In this document: one piece after another, positions 1 through 9,118 of the stretch | Numbering within the stretch: the first letter of the stretch is position 1 | How the letters are laid out: each line of letters opens with the position of its first letter | NCBI RefSeq assembly: GCF_011067745.1 | Contig: NZ_JAAMPJ010000004.1 | Location: 310,001-374,000, forward strand | Length of the DNA stretch: 64,000 bases | Direction of reading: 5' to 3' | Source: Lentzea alba | GTDB lineage: Bacteria; Actinomycetota; Actinomycetes; Mycobacteriales; Pseudonocardiaceae | Translations under genes and position numbers: made by a program | Notes under the pieces: generated by a model | The model's database searches: none | Told to the model about the DNA's origin: nothing | The model's input: only the letters and a program-made list of their open reading frames with translations

Positions 1-1065
1 ACGAACTCCGTGCAGAACACGCTCACCGTCATCGACACGCCGACCAACACGGTCGACAAGTCCATTCCCGTCGGGAGCCACCCGGCGGGTGTCGCGGTCG
101 CCCCCGGAGGCGGCTTCGTCTACGTCACCAACTACGCGGACGGCACGGTGTCCGTGGTCGACACGGCCACGCTGACGGTCACCGCGACCGTCACCGTCGG
201 CCAGAACCCGGACGGCGTGGTCGTCACCCGCGACGGCACCGCCGTCTACGTCACGCACGACGTCGTCGGCCCGAGCAAGGTCTCGGTCATCGACACGACC
301 TCCAACACCGTCGCCGGCACGATCAACGTGGGCAGCACGCCCACCGCGGTCGCGGCATCGGCCGACGGCACGCGGATGTACGTGGTCAACAAGGGTTCGG
401 ACGACATCTCCGCCATCGACGTCGCCACGCGCACCGTCGTCGGCACCGCCAAGGTCGGCTTCGTGCCGCACGGCATCGCGTTGTCGCCCAACGGAACCCG
501 CGCGTACGTGACGAACAGCGAGTTCGACTCGGTGTCCGTCGTGGACCTGACGGCGATGACCGAACTGCAGAAGATCGTCGTCGGCGACCGCCCGATCAGC
601 GTGGCCCTCACGCCGGACGGCGCCAGCGCCTACGTCACGAACTTCAACAGCAACACGGTGTCGATCATCGACACGGCGTCCAACACGGTCACCGGCTCCA
701 TCGCGGTCGGCCAGCGCCCGGTGGGCATCGCGATCAACTTCGTGCCGCCCGCCGCGTCGAAGCTCGTGGGCGGCACCGCCCAGCTGCAGCTGCGGCTGCT
801 CGGCTTCACCGTCCGCTCGCTCGACGCGACGCTGACCGACAAGCACACCGGCGCGCCGATCGCCGGGCAGCAGGTCGTGTTCCGCACGGTCAAGGGCAAC
901 CCGCTGTGCACCGCCACGACCAACTCGTCGGGCAAGGCCACCTGTGACGCGAACGTGTCGCTGCTGGTCGGCCTGTCCACCCTGCTGCAGGGCTTCACGG
1001 CCTCGTACGCGGGCAACAACGAGCACGGTGGTGCCTCGGCGCACGGCTACATCACGCTGCTCTAG
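1..1065 (+). CDS. YVTN-family beta-propeller repeat protein (5' partial)
   Basis: The reading frame is open back to base 1, so the N-terminus is outside the window; the GTG at 10 is internal. About five full repeats of roughly 42 residues are visible, each with a VSVIDT-like strand, an NTV turn, a VG-x-x-P-x-G strand and a YVTN strand, which is the YVTN/NHL-like propeller pattern of cell-surface or secreted actinobacterial proteins. From about residue 255 the C-terminus changes to an Ig-like domain (conserved AGQQVVF and SGKATCDA stretches, two Cys). A role in surface binding is an inference; no catalytic motif is seen. Confidence 0.85.
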   Translation, partial: TNSVQNTLTVIDTPTNTVDKSIPVGSHPAGVAVAPGGGFVYVTNYADGTVSVVDTATLTVTATVTVGQNPDGVVVTRDGTAVYVTHDVVGPSKVSVIDTTSNTVAGTINVGSTPTAVAASADGTRMYVVNKGSDDISAIDVATRTVVGTAKVGFVPHGIALSPNGTRAYVTNSEFDSVSVVDLTAMTELQKIVVGDRPISVALTPDGASAYVTNFNSNTVSIIDTASNTVTGSIAVGQRPVGIAINFVPPAASKLVGGTAQLQLRLLGFTVRSLDATLTDKHTGAPIAGQQVVFRTVKGNPLCTATTNSSGKATCDANVSLLVGLSTLLQGFTASYAGNNEHGGASAHGYITLL

Positions 1066-1085
1066 TCAATATCAGTCACGGTTGT

Positions 1086-1140
1086 TACATCCCTTGACTC
1101 GGACGAAATGCCCGGCATAGCGTCCGGGTCGAGGGATGTA
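1086..1140. promoter_or_regulatory. Palindromic promoter/operator region upstream of the GH97 gene
   Basis: Two 19-nt arms (1086-1104 and 1122-1140) are complementary at 17 of 19 positions around a 17-nt centre. Inside the palindrome lie TTGACT (1094-1099) and TAGCGT (1118-1123), 18 nt apart, a plausible sigma-70-type -35/-10 pair firing toward the GH97 gene. Because the -35 sits in one arm and the -10 meets the other, the palindrome could be a sugar-responsive operator. It also lies just after the previous stop, so a terminator hairpin is the alternative. Confidence 0.45.
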
Positions 1141-1179
1141 CTCCGGTGACCGCCGCCCCGGATCACGAGGGGAGTGTCC

Positions 1180-3696
1180 GTGGCGGTGAGAGCTGTGGCC
1201 GTGGCTGTCCTGGTCGCAGGCCTGGTCGTGCCACCCGCACAGGCTTCGTCCGATGGCCCGCGGGCGGTCGTCAGCGCTTCAGGGGGAGCGGTCACCCTGG
1301 CGGTGACGCTCGGCGGCAAGACGGTTGTGCAGCCATCGCCGGTCGGGATCACGACCGAGCGCGCCGACCTGTCATCCGGGTTGTCGTTCGCGAGCAAGTC
1401 GCGCCGGGCGATCTTCGAGCGCTACCGCACGACGTCCGGCAAGAAGCGCGACCGGACCGTGCGGGCCACCGAGACGACCTACCGGTTCACGTCCGGTGCC
1501 AACAAGCTCAACCTGGTGGTGCGCGAGTCCCCGGACGGCGTCGCGTACCGGTACGAGCTGCCGCAGGACACCGGTGCGGTCACCGGCGAGGCCTCGGCGT
1601 TCGTCCTCCCCGCGGACTCTCCCGCGTGGCTCGCCAAGTTCCGGCGCGACTACGAGAACCCGTTCCTGCAGATGACCGCCGGCACCGCCGAGCCGGCCGA
1701 GTACATGCACCCGGCGCTGTTCGAGGTCGGCGGCACCTACGCGTTGGTCACCGAGTCCGATGTGGACGGACGGTACTCGGGCGGTCGCCTGGTGCACACC
1801 GGTGGCGGCAGGTACCAGGTGAAGCTGTGGGACGAGAAGGTCGCGGTGTCCGGCGCGCTGAAAACGCCGTGGCGCACCGTGATCGTGGGCTCGCTGGCCA
1901 CCGTCACCGAGTCGACGCTGGTGGACGACCTCGCGCCGCCGTCCCGCGTGCGCGACACGTCCTGGATCAAACCCGGTCCGGCGATCTGGACCTGGCTCGC
2001 CGGCGGCCGCACGGTGCAGCAGGACTTGGCCAGGCAGAAGGAGTTCGTCGACTACGCCGCCGCGCGCGGCTGGCCGTACGTCGTGGTCGACGCGGGCTGG
2101 TACGACGACCCGAACTGGCGCCGGACCAGCTTCATCCCCGAACTCGTGCGGTACGCGAAGGCGCGCGGCGTCGGCATCCACACCTGGGTGCGGTTCAGCA
2201 GCGTCGACACCGCGGAGAAACGCGCGGACTACCTGCCGTGGCTGCGGAAGTGGGGCGTGCAGGGCCTGAAGATCGACTTCATGGACTCCGACGGCCAGGA
2301 GCGCTACCGCTGGTACGACGAGATCCTGCCGGAGACCGCCCGGATGCACTTCCTGATCAACTTCCACGGCGCCACGCTGCCGCACGGCGTTCACCGCACC
2401 TGGCCGCACGTCATGACGACCGAGGCCGTGCACGGCGCCGAGAAGTCCAGCGGCCTCACCACTTCGCACCTCACCGCGCTGCCGTTCACCCGCAACGTGG
2501 TGGGAGGCATGGACTACACGCCCGGCGGCTTCCACCGCACCCGCGCCAACACCGACGCCGGCGAGCTCGCGCTGTCCGTGCTCTACGAGTCCGGCGTGCA
2601 GAACCTCGCCGGCCGCCCGGACTCCTACGACGCCCGGCCACTGGCGCGGTGGTTCCTGGAACAGGCGCCGACTGCGTGGGACGAGACGCGCCTGTTGTCC
2701 GGCCGCCCGACTGAAAGCGTCGTGATGGCCCGCCGTGATGGCGACCGTTGGTTCGTGGGCGGCGCGGTGGCGGGGGAGGCGCGTGTTGTGGACCTGCCCG
2801 CGCTCGGCCAGGGGCGCTGGCTGGTCGAGGTGGTGCGCGACGGTGTTGCCGGTCTGGTCAAGGAAACCCATGTCACCTCGGGCAAGCTGACCATCCCGGT
2901 CGCGAAGGACGGCGGTTTCGCCGCCCTGGTCTGCCGGCCGGACCGTGCCACCTGCGCGCGGCCCACGCACGGCATCCCGTCGACTTCCGTGGTGACCACG
3001 CCCGAGCTGGTGTCGGTGCAGCCCGGGCAGGTGTTCGAGACGAGCGGCACGGTCACCAACACCTCGGACCGACCGCTCTACGGCGTGACGTTCGCGCCGC
3101 GGGTGCCTTCCGGCTGGACGGTTTCCGGTGCGGTGAAGGCGTTCCGCCTCGCGCAGGGGGAGTCGTTGAGCGGCAGGTGGACCGTGCGGGTCGGCGCGAA
3201 TCCTGTCGTGGGGCTGACCGATGTGCCTGTGGAGGCCCGCTTCAGCGCCGGTTTCTCCGCTGAGAAGGTGACCCGCGCGCACGTGTGGAAGCCCTTGCCC
3301 GCCGGACAGTCCTATCTGGCGGGCAACGACCGTTCCGTCGAGGGCAGGACGCTGACGACCGGCGGCGTCCGGTTCGGCAAGGGCATCGGCACGACCCCCG
3401 CGGACAGGACCTTCGAGCTCGGCACGTGCACCCGGTTCGACGCCACCGTCGGAGTCGACGACGAGGTCGACGGACGAGTGGACCGCGCGGCCGGGGTCGG
3501 TGGATCGGTGGTGTTCGCAGTCCTCGGTGACGGCCGCGTGCTCTACGAGAGCCCGCTGCGCAGGTCGGTGGACCCGGCGCTGCCGATCAGCGTCGACCTG
3601 GGTGGCATCAAGTCGTTGACGCTGCGGGTGACCGACGGCGGTGACGGGACGAGCCTCGACAACGCCGTGTGGGGTGACGCACGAGTCACTTGTTAG
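1180..3696 (+). CDS. Secreted glycoside hydrolase family 97 protein with NPCBM-type C-terminus
   Basis: Predicted extracellular alpha-glycosidase. After a signal peptide (hydrophobic to about residue 23, cleavage near AQA) comes the GH97 N-terminal beta domain (about 25-240). The (beta/alpha)8 catalytic domain (about 245-500) carries the strand KIDFMDSDG with Asp366 and Asp369; family members use an Asp here as nucleophile in the retaining branch. A C-terminal GH97 beta domain is followed by a CARDB/NEW3-like domain (about 605-700) and an NPCBM carbohydrate-binding module to the end. The GTG at 1180 is preferred over 1174 because GAGGGGAG then sits at proper ribosome-binding distance. Substrate (alpha-glucoside or alpha-galactoside) cannot be fixed from sequence. 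Confidence 0.85.
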   Translation: MAVRAVAVAVLVAGLVVPPAQASSDGPRAVVSASGGAVTLAVTLGGKTVVQPSPVGITTERADLSSGLSFASKSRRAIFERYRTTSGKKRDRTVRATETTYRFTSGANKLNLVVRESPDGVAYRYELPQDTGAVTGEASAFVLPADSPAWLAKFRRDYENPFLQMTAGTAEPAEYMHPALFEVGGTYALVTESDVDGRYSGGRLVHTGGGRYQVKLWDEKVAVSGALKTPWRTVIVGSLATVTESTLVDDLAPPSRVRDTSWIKPGPAIWTWLAGGRTVQQDLARQKEFVDYAAARGWPYVVVDAGWYDDPNWRRTSFIPELVRYAKARGVGIHTWVRFSSVDTAEKRADYLPWLRKWGVQGLKIDFMDSDGQERYRWYDEILPETARMHFLINFHGATLPHGVHRTWPHVMTTEAVHGAEKSSGLTTSHLTALPFTRNVVGGMDYTPGGFHRTRANTDAGELALSVLYESGVQNLAGRPDSYDARPLARWFLEQAPTAWDETRLLSGRPTESVVMARRDGDRWFVGGAVAGEARVVDLPALGQGRWLVEVVRDGVAGLVKETHVTSGKLTIPVAKDGGFAALVCRPDRATCARPTHGIPSTSVVTTPELVSVQPGQVFETSGTVTNTSDRPLYGVTFAPRVPSGWTVSGAVKAFRLAQGESLSGRWTVRVGANPVVGLTDVPVEARFSAGFSAEKVTRAHVWKPLPAGQSYLAGNDRSVEGRTLTTGGVRFGKGIGTTPADRTFELGTCTRFDATVGVDDEVDGRVDRAAGVGGSVVFAVLGDGRVLYESPLRRSVDPALPISVDLGGIKSLTLRVTDGGDGTSLDNAVWGDARVTC

Positions 3697-3881
3697 GCAG
3701 CCGTGGGCAGGTCGGCGCGGCGTGCGGCCAGGTGCTCCTCGCACGAGATCCGGGACGCGACGCCGTGGACGACCTGCCACCCGGCGGGCACCTGGAGCAC
3801 CGCCGGCCAGATCGAGTACTGGCCCGTTGGGCTGACCAGCACCAGGAACATGGTGTGAGCCTGAGCGAACGGGGAAGTCAT
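3693..3881 (-). CDS. MbtH-like protein (orphan, divergent C-terminus)
   Basis: A 62-residue protein matching the MbtH family, small partners that bind and activate adenylation domains of non-ribosomal peptide synthetases. Visible signature: FLVLV, GQYSIWP, VPAGWQVVHG and a Cys at the position of the family CL-x-Y. The last family block, normally containing W-T-D-x-R-P, reads ARRADLP here, so the third conserved Trp is lost. No NRPS gene is near. The 3' end overlaps the GH97 stop by 4 nt, convergent. The short length (usual 65-75) fits a real but diverged member. Confidence 0.75.
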   Translation of the reverse strand: MTSPFAQAHTMFLVLVSPTGQYSIWPAVLQVPAGWQVVHGVASRISCEEHLAARRADLPTAA

Positions 3882-3982
3882 GACCTCAGGGTGACCTGGA
3901 CCACCTATGGTCCGGCTATCGGTCTGCTCAAGCTCGCGGTCCCGGCTTCCGATGTGCGGCGCTCGTGTGATTACGTGGCGTC

Positions 3983-4564
3983 GTGACTGTGGAACAGGTG
4001 GTCCTCCTGGCCGAGGACGGTTCGGCCATCGGCGTCGAGGACAAAGCAGTGGTGCACCACGCGGACACCCCGCTGCACCTGGCGTTTTCCAGCTACGTCT
4101 TCGACTCGGCGGGCCGCACCGTGCTCACCCGGCGCGCGTTGCACAAGAAGACGTTCCCCGGCGTGTGGACGAACACCTGCTGCGGCCACCCCCTGCCCGA
4201 CGAGGACATGGCCGCCGCGGTGGTGCGGCGCTTGCAGGACGAGCTCGGCCTGAAGTGCTCCGACCCGGAACTGCTGCTCCCGGCCTTCCGCTACCGCGCC
4301 GAGATGGACGGCGTCGTCGAGAACGAGATGTGCCCGGTGTTCCGGGTGCTGTGCGACGACGACCCGACCCCGAACCCGGACGAGGTCGATTCCACCGAAC
4401 GGGTGGCGTGGGCCGAGTTCGCCGCGAGCGCGCTCGACGGCACGCGCGAGATCTCGCCGTGGTCCCGGCTGCAGGTCGCCGAACTGGTGAAGCTGGGGCC
4501 CGATCCGCTGGCGTGGCCGGTGGCGGACCGGGCCGGGCTCCCCAAGGCCGTTCACCTCGCCTGA
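3983..4564 (+). CDS. idi: Isopentenyl-diphosphate delta-isomerase, type I
   Basis: Interconverts isopentenyl diphosphate and dimethylallyl diphosphate in isoprenoid synthesis (cytosolic, Nudix fold). The 193-residue length is typical. The catalytic Cys is in TNTCCGHP (Cys66/67) and the catalytic Glu in ENEMCPVF (about 113-120). The Nudix region around LQDELG is intact and metal-binding His residues lie in HHADTPLHLAF. The GTG start directly precedes the conserved N-terminal block. The 3' end overlaps the convergent phosphotransferase gene by 13 nt. No other isoprenoid gene is adjacent. Confidence 0.93.
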   Translation: MTVEQVVLLAEDGSAIGVEDKAVVHHADTPLHLAFSSYVFDSAGRTVLTRRALHKKTFPGVWTNTCCGHPLPDEDMAAAVVRRLQDELGLKCSDPELLLPAFRYRAEMDGVVENEMCPVFRVLCDDDPTPNPDEVDSTERVAWAEFAASALDGTREISPWSRLQVAELVKLGPDPLAWPVADRAGLPKAVHLA

Positions 4565-5460
4565 CTGGCTCCTTCGCCGAACCGGTAGGTCGCGTAGTTC
4601 ATCGCCAAGCGGGCTCGGTGTGCAGCTCCGGCAGGAGGTTTGCCAGAGACGGCCCAGGTGGTCCACAAACCTGCGATGAAAGCCGAGAACGCGTTCATCG
4701 TCGTCTCCGCGTCCACGTCGGAGAAGCTGGGCAGCCGCTGCGCCCAGCGTTCGGCGTCTTCCGGCAGATGGCCTGCCTCGATGAGGCGCAGTACCAGGAA
4801 CGCGCCATCGACCCATGCCGCGCCGCGCGCGGGCAATGCCCAGTCGATCACGTGAGCCGCGCCGGTTCCGTCGATCAGGAACTGATCGCCGTGCATGTCC
4901 GTGTGCAGCAGGCAGGAGCCGTCGACCAACTCCGTGATGAGTGCGGCGTGGTCTGCCAACCTATGGACATCCCACCCCTCCACGACTTCGGGGTTGGTCT
5001 CGGCGAGGTTGTTCCACGCGTTCGTGAGCGTCCAGCGTTCGCGGAGTGGGCGCAGGTCGGGTGCGGTGATCGTGCTGAGTCTTGCCATCACCGCGGCGAC
5101 GGCTCGCAGATCGGGCGAGCCCGGAGCAAGGCTTGCGGTTCGTCCACGCAGATGCTCGAAACCGACCAGCAGCCAGTCGTCGACGTCGGCGTGGAAGAGA
5201 ACCGCTGGAGCGATTCCCGCCGCGATCGCTCCAGCCGTGATCTCGTTGCGAAGCCAGCGCATGCGCAAGCTGACACCGCGTACACCCTTGAGGAACACGT
5301 CCGGCCCAGCCGAGGTGACCAGGACGGTGCTGAGATCACTCGAGACGCCCAGAGCGATGTCAGTCGCGCCGGTCACTTGGCCGACCTGGTCCACAACAGC
5401 GGTTCTGACATGCGTGGGCAAGTCCGCCCAACGAGTCTTCACGGTGCTCTGTCCACTCAC
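4552..5460 (-). CDS. APH/ChoK-fold phosphotransferase
   Basis: A 302-residue kinase-fold protein of the aminoglycoside phosphotransferase superfamily. The Brenner-type catalytic loop is HTDMHGDQF and the metal-binding Asp follows in HVIDWALPARG. The GTG at 5460 was chosen because it overlaps the upstream stop in a GTGA junction (5457-5460), typical of translational coupling; the frame is open further upstream but that part is read from the neighbouring gene. Coupling to the Cys-tail protein suggests a shared role. Substrate is unknown: such kinases act on antibiotics, amino sugars, choline or small metabolites. Confidence 0.8.
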   Translation of the reverse strand: MSGQSTVKTRWADLPTHVRTAVVDQVGQVTGATDIALGVSSDLSTVLVTSAGPDVFLKGVRGVSLRMRWLRNEITAGAIAAGIAPAVLFHADVDDWLLVGFEHLRGRTASLAPGSPDLRAVAAVMARLSTITAPDLRPLRERWTLTNAWNNLAETNPEVVEGWDVHRLADHAALITELVDGSCLLHTDMHGDQFLIDGTGAAHVIDWALPARGAAWVDGAFLVLRLIEAGHLPEDAERWAQRLPSFSDVDAETTMNAFSAFIAGLWTTWAVSGKPPAGAAHRARLAMNYATYRFGEGASQAR

Positions 5461-5963
5461 TTGTCGGGATAGCGCGTGTCTGTGTTCTCGTCGCCTGCTC
5501 CGCCGCTGGCGCTGCAGTTGCCGTCCTCGTGACACTGTCCGCACTTGGCGTCGTCGACGAGCCAGAGGTCAGGGTCGACGAGGAACCCCGCGCGAGCGAT
5601 CGTCTGCATCGTAGAAGCGACACCGTGGGCCGGAGCGCCGCCCCACGTGCTCGACACGGTGGGATCGTCGTCGGGCACATGATCGAGGAACCGGCCTGCG
5701 ACCCGCTCGCAAAACGCGCGATAGGGGCGGGTGTACATCAGGAACGCGTGCCAGCCGGGATCGACCGCTTTCGAAGGCCTCAACGGCAGGCCCGCGTCAG
5801 CGCTTCGCCCTGCTGTCGCGAGGAACGCCAGCGCTTGATCCACCACGCGCGGAGCGAGCACCGGGTCGACACCGAAATCGGTGACCGTACGGTCGACCAG
5901 TGCGTGGAACAGCGGAGCGGAGACAAGCGTTCGGCCCGCGACCGGGACGTCGGTGATGGTCAT
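5457..5963 (-). CDS. Conserved protein with Cys-rich C-terminal tail
   Basis: A 168-residue protein, unassigned. Residues 15-100 form a helical domain with the conserved-looking blocks VVDQALAFL, SKAVDPGWHAFLMYT and FCERVAGRFLDHVPDD, reminiscent of actinobacterial glycine-rich-domain-like hypotheticals. The tail (about 138-168) has Cys141, Cys144, His145 and Cys150, then an acidic, Gly-rich end. The tail could bind a metal or be modified after translation. The ATG at 5963 has a GAGGAA ribosome site; a longer frame exists but lacks one. It is translationally coupled to the downstream phosphotransferase and divergent from the XRE regulator at 6186. Confidence 0.65.
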   Translation of the reverse strand: MTITDVPVAGRTLVSAPLFHALVDRTVTDFGVDPVLAPRVVDQALAFLATAGRSADAGLPLRPSKAVDPGWHAFLMYTRPYRAFCERVAGRFLDHVPDDDPTVSSTWGGAPAHGVASTMQTIARAGFLVDPDLWLVDDAKCGQCHEDGNCSASGGAGDENTDTRYPDK

Positions 5964-6185
5964 GGCTTCCTCGTTTCTCGCGGCGTGATGGCCACTGGTC
6001 GGGCAGGTGCCAGACAACCGGACTTCAGGCGGCCTCTACCAGCGCAAGAAGGAGGCGGCGACGTTGCACAAATGCACAAGTGGTCAGCGTCCGCACGAGC
6101 GTTAAGTCGTCCTCAGGTCGTTGTGTCGATCGGGCAAGAGGCGTACATGTTCACGTAGTCGCTGCCGTCGAACGGGAGGCTCGGG

Positions 6186-7664
6186 GTGACCGCAAGAAGC
6201 GTGGCGCGGACAGTGCTCGGACTCCGCATTCAACAACGCCGGTTGACCTTCGAGGAGTTCGCGGAGCAGCTGGAGACCTTCGCCCGCGAGAGCGGTGAGA
6301 TCGGAACTCTGAGTTCTCGGCACGTGCAAAGGCTGTGCGCGGGCAAGCTCACGCCTGAGCAGTTGCGGACGTCCACGGTTCGCCTGCTGGAGCGCTACTT
6401 CGCGGCACCCATCGACGAACTCCTCGCAGCTCCTCGAGAATCGGTGGCCCCCGCTGTCAGGAGTGGTCCCAGATCGTTGCGGGCGAGCAGTGCCCTTGCT
6501 CTTGCCCGGCAACGAAAAGGCCACTCGCAGGAAAGTTTCGCCGAAGAGGTCGGCGTGGCGTTCACCACGGTTGGCCGGTGGGAGCGTGGCGAGTGCACGC
6601 CACAACCGTGGAAGCGGCCGATGATCGCGAGAGTCCTCGGTATCTCGATCGGACAGCTCGCCACCTTGATCGAGTCGACCGGCGAAGTGAGGAGTGAGGT
6701 GGACAGGCGCGAGTTCCTGGGTGCTGCCACAGGGGCGGTTCTCGGTATGACGACAGCATTCCGCCCCGCTCTGTCGGTTCGTGCGGGCGAGTCCGACTGG
6801 CGTCATCTGCTCGACCGCACAGCGCGCTTGCGTCGTCTGGACAACTATTTGGGCGGTCGGGACACGTACAACGTGTATGCCTCCGAACTCGCATCAACGG
6901 TTCGCTATGTTCGAGCGGTCAGTTGCACGTCGAAGATCCGCGCCGCTCTGGTCGGCGTGATTTCCGAACAAGCGCAGATGGCCGGCTGGGCGGCGTTCGA
7001 CGCTGGGATGCAGGCTGAGGCGAAGCAGCACTACAACGACAGCTTGAAGGCGGCTGAAGAGGCGAAGGACGCGGCGCTTGCCGGGAACGCGCTGGCCTTC
7101 CTCGCGTATCAGGAACTCAGCACCACCGGCCCGAATGTCGGCCTCGCCGAAGCGTCGTTCGCCGCGGCGGAAAAGGACGCCACGCCCAAGGTTCGCGCGC
7201 TGCTGCTCGAACGCAAAGCCTGGACCTATGCGGTTGCGCGTGACTACCAGGCGACCGAGCGCGCGCTGGCGGACGCCAAGTCGGCATTGATGGCGCACAG
7301 TGAGCGACCGGAGCCGGATTGGGTGTTCTGGGTCGACGACAACGAGGTCGAGATCATGGCCGGGCGTTGCTGGGCGGAGTTGCGACGTCCTCTGCGGGCG
7401 GTGACCACTCTGGACGCCGCCTTGGCCCGATTCGACGACACTCAAGCACGTGACAAGGCGTTGTACATGACGTCGCTGGCGCATGCACTCATCGACGGCA
7501 AGGAGATCGAACGCGCCGCGCTGGTGACCCAGGAATGCGCCCGACTGGCACGAGGTGTCGGTTCGGTTCGCCCGATGGAGCGCATCAACTGCTTGGTCAA
7601 CCGGCTCCAGGACTTCAAGTCTTCTGTTGCTGTCTCGCACGTCATCGAGCAGGTTCGAGGCTAG
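6186..7664 (+). CDS. XRE-family regulator with helical-repeat sensor domain
   Basis: A 492-residue DNA-binding regulator. Residues about 95-160 form a Cro/CI helix-turn-helix (ALARQRKGHSQESFAEEVGV followed by a recognition helix in TTVGRWERGE). Before it lies a second, weaker helical block (13-75). After a REFLGAA hydrophobic patch (about 180-195), which resembles a Tat-like motif seen inside many actinobacterial XRE proteins, the C-terminal 280 residues are Ala-rich helices like tetratricopeptide repeats. It probably controls the divergent Cys-tail/phosphotransferase pair. GTG start preceded by GGGAGGCTCGGG. The 3' end overlaps cutA by 4 nt. Confidence 0.8.
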   Translation: MTARSVARTVLGLRIQQRRLTFEEFAEQLETFARESGEIGTLSSRHVQRLCAGKLTPEQLRTSTVRLLERYFAAPIDELLAAPRESVAPAVRSGPRSLRASSALALARQRKGHSQESFAEEVGVAFTTVGRWERGECTPQPWKRPMIARVLGISIGQLATLIESTGEVRSEVDRREFLGAATGAVLGMTTAFRPALSVRAGESDWRHLLDRTARLRRLDNYLGGRDTYNVYASELASTVRYVRAVSCTSKIRAALVGVISEQAQMAGWAAFDAGMQAEAKQHYNDSLKAAEEAKDAALAGNALAFLAYQELSTTGPNVGLAEASFAAAEKDATPKVRALLLERKAWTYAVARDYQATERALADAKSALMAHSERPEPDWVFWVDDNEVEIMAGRCWAELRRPLRAVTTLDAALARFDDTQARDKALYMTSLAHALIDGKEIERAALVTQECARLARGVGSVRPMERINCLVNRLQDFKSSVAVSHVIEQVRG

Positions 7665-7987
7665 TCCCCAGGCTCAACCGTTCGCTTCAACCAGTCGAGG
7701 TAGGCGTCGGTTGCTTCGACGATCTCCACAGCGGTGATCTCCGGGTTGTCCCACGGGTGTTCGGAGAGCAGATGATCCCGCAGTTCCGGGTAGCGAGAAG
7801 CCGTGGTCTTCAGGACGGTCTGCCACTCCTGACCGGTGCCGAGCTCACCGAGATGCCAATAGATCGAGGTGACTGGTCCCAGTACTTGAGCACTGGCCGC
7901 GAGCCGGGCCGCCACGGCGGATCGAGCGAGGCGCACGGCTACTTCTTGGCTGTCGGCAACGGTCGTAACTTGGATGTGATCAGACAC
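7661..7987 (-). CDS. cutA: Divalent-cation tolerance protein CutA
   Basis: A 108-residue CutA1 protein, a trimeric ferredoxin-like-fold cytosolic protein linked to copper tolerance in Escherichia coli. Conserved blocks are visible: QVTTVADSQEVAVRLA, VTSIYWHLGEL, EWQTVLKTT and HPWDNPEITAVEI near the C-terminus. The GTG at 7985-7987 gives the usual family length; the longer open frame would add an Arg/Ser-rich stretch without similarity. No metal transporter is adjacent. Confidence 0.88.
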   Translation of the reverse strand: MSDHIQVTTVADSQEVAVRLARSAVAARLAASAQVLGPVTSIYWHLGELGTGQEWQTVLKTTASRYPELRDHLLSEHPWDNPEITAVEIVEATDAYLDWLKRTVEPGD

Positions 7988-8080
7988 CCTTCGAAGCCTA
8001 GCCGCGCTCGGGTCCGCACTGCCGCACGTTCGGCCTGACGGCGAGTGGTTGCCGACCGCGCAACCACTCGCCATCTCAAC

Positions 8081-9118
8081 TCACCACTCCAGTGAGCCGC
8101 CGTTCTGGTACTCGATCACGCGGGTCTCGAAGAAGTTCTTCTCCTTCTTGAGGTCCATCATCTCGGACATCCACGGGAACGGGTTCTCGGTCGCCTCCCA
8201 GACCGGCTCCAACCCGAGCTGTGCGCACCGGCGGTTCGTGATGAACCGCATGTACTGCTCGCACAGCTCGGAGTTGAGGCCCAGGATGCCGCTCGGCATC
8301 GTGTCGCGGCCGTACGCGATCTCCAGCTCGCAGCCCTCCGCGAGCATGGTGCGCACCTCCTTCTGGAACACGTCGTTCCACAGGTGCGGGTTCTCGATCT
8401 TGATCTGGTTGATCGCGTCGATGCCGAAGTTCAGGTGGATCGACTCGTCGCGCAGGATGTACTGGTACTGCTCGGCGATGCCGACCATCTTGTTGCGCCG
8501 GCCCAGTGACAGGATCTGCGCGAAACCGGTGTAGAACCACATGCCCTCGAAGACCACGTAGAACGCCACCAGGTCCTTGAGGAACGCCTGGTCCTTGTCG
8601 GGCGTGCCGGTCTTGAAGTCCGGGTCCTCCAGGTGCTGCGTGAACTGCAGCGCCCACGCGGCCTTGTCGGTGATCGACGGGATCTCCCGGTACATGTTGA
8701 ACAGCTCGCCCTCGTCCAGACCGAGCGAGGTGCAGATGTACTGGAACGTGTGGGTGTGCACGGCCTCCTCGAAGGCCTGGCGCAGCAGGTACTGGCGGCA
8801 CTCCGGGTTGGTCAGATGCCGGTACACCGCGAGCACGATGTTGTTGGCCACCAACGACTCCGAAGTGGCGAAGAAGCCGAGGTTCCGCTTGATCATGCGG
8901 CGTTCCTCGTCGGTGAGGCCGTCCGTGGACTTCCACAACGAGATGTCCGCCTGCATGGACACCTCGGTCGGCATCCAGTGGTTGTTGCAGCCGTTGAGGT
9001 ACTTGTCCCACGCCCAGTGGTACTTGAGCGGCAGCAGCTGGTTGACGTCGGCGCGGCAGTTGATCATCGCCTTGTCGTCGACGCTGACACGCGCGGCGCC
9101 CGCTTCGATGTTGCTCAT
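8081..9118 (-). CDS. nrdB: Ribonucleotide reductase class I, beta subunit
   Basis: Holds the dimetal/tyrosyl radical cofactor that starts ribonucleotide reduction; acts with NrdA in the cytosol. Metal-ligand helices are recognisable: EEAVHTHTF (Glu/His ligands), [14 protein letters not shown] and [10 protein letters not shown]. The 345-residue length matches the NrdB family. The ATG directly follows the nrdA stop with no gap, so expression is coupled. C-terminal residues after about 325 form the flexible tail that docks on NrdA (YQNGGSLEW). The last Trp is unusual for a tail that often ends in hydrophobic/acidic residues. Confidence 0.95.
   Translation of the reverse strand: MSNIEAGAARVSVDDKAMINCRADVNQLLPLKYHWAWDKYLNGCNNHWMPTEVSMQADISLWKSTDGLTDEERRMIKRNLGFFATSESLVANNIVLAVYRHLTNPECRQYLLRQAFEEAVHTHTFQYICTSLGLDEGELFNMYREIPSITDKAAWALQFTQHLEDPDFKTGTPDKDQAFLKDLVAFYVVFEGMWFYTGFAQILSLGRRNKMVGIAEQYQYILRDESIHLNFGIDAINQIKIENPHLWNDVFQKEVRTMLAEGCELEIAYGRDTMPSGILGLNSELCEQYMRFITNRRCAQLGLEPVWEATENPFPWMSEMMDLKKEKNFFETRVIEYQNGGSLEW

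Noticed and set aside
1372..3780. 802-residue minus-strand open frame opposite GH97
   Set aside because: Shadow of the GH97 gene in GC-rich DNA; the plus-strand frame has signal peptide and catalytic motifs.
3690..3986. 98-residue plus-strand frame over the MbtH gene
   Set aside because: The minus-strand frame has clear MbtH family blocks; this one has none.
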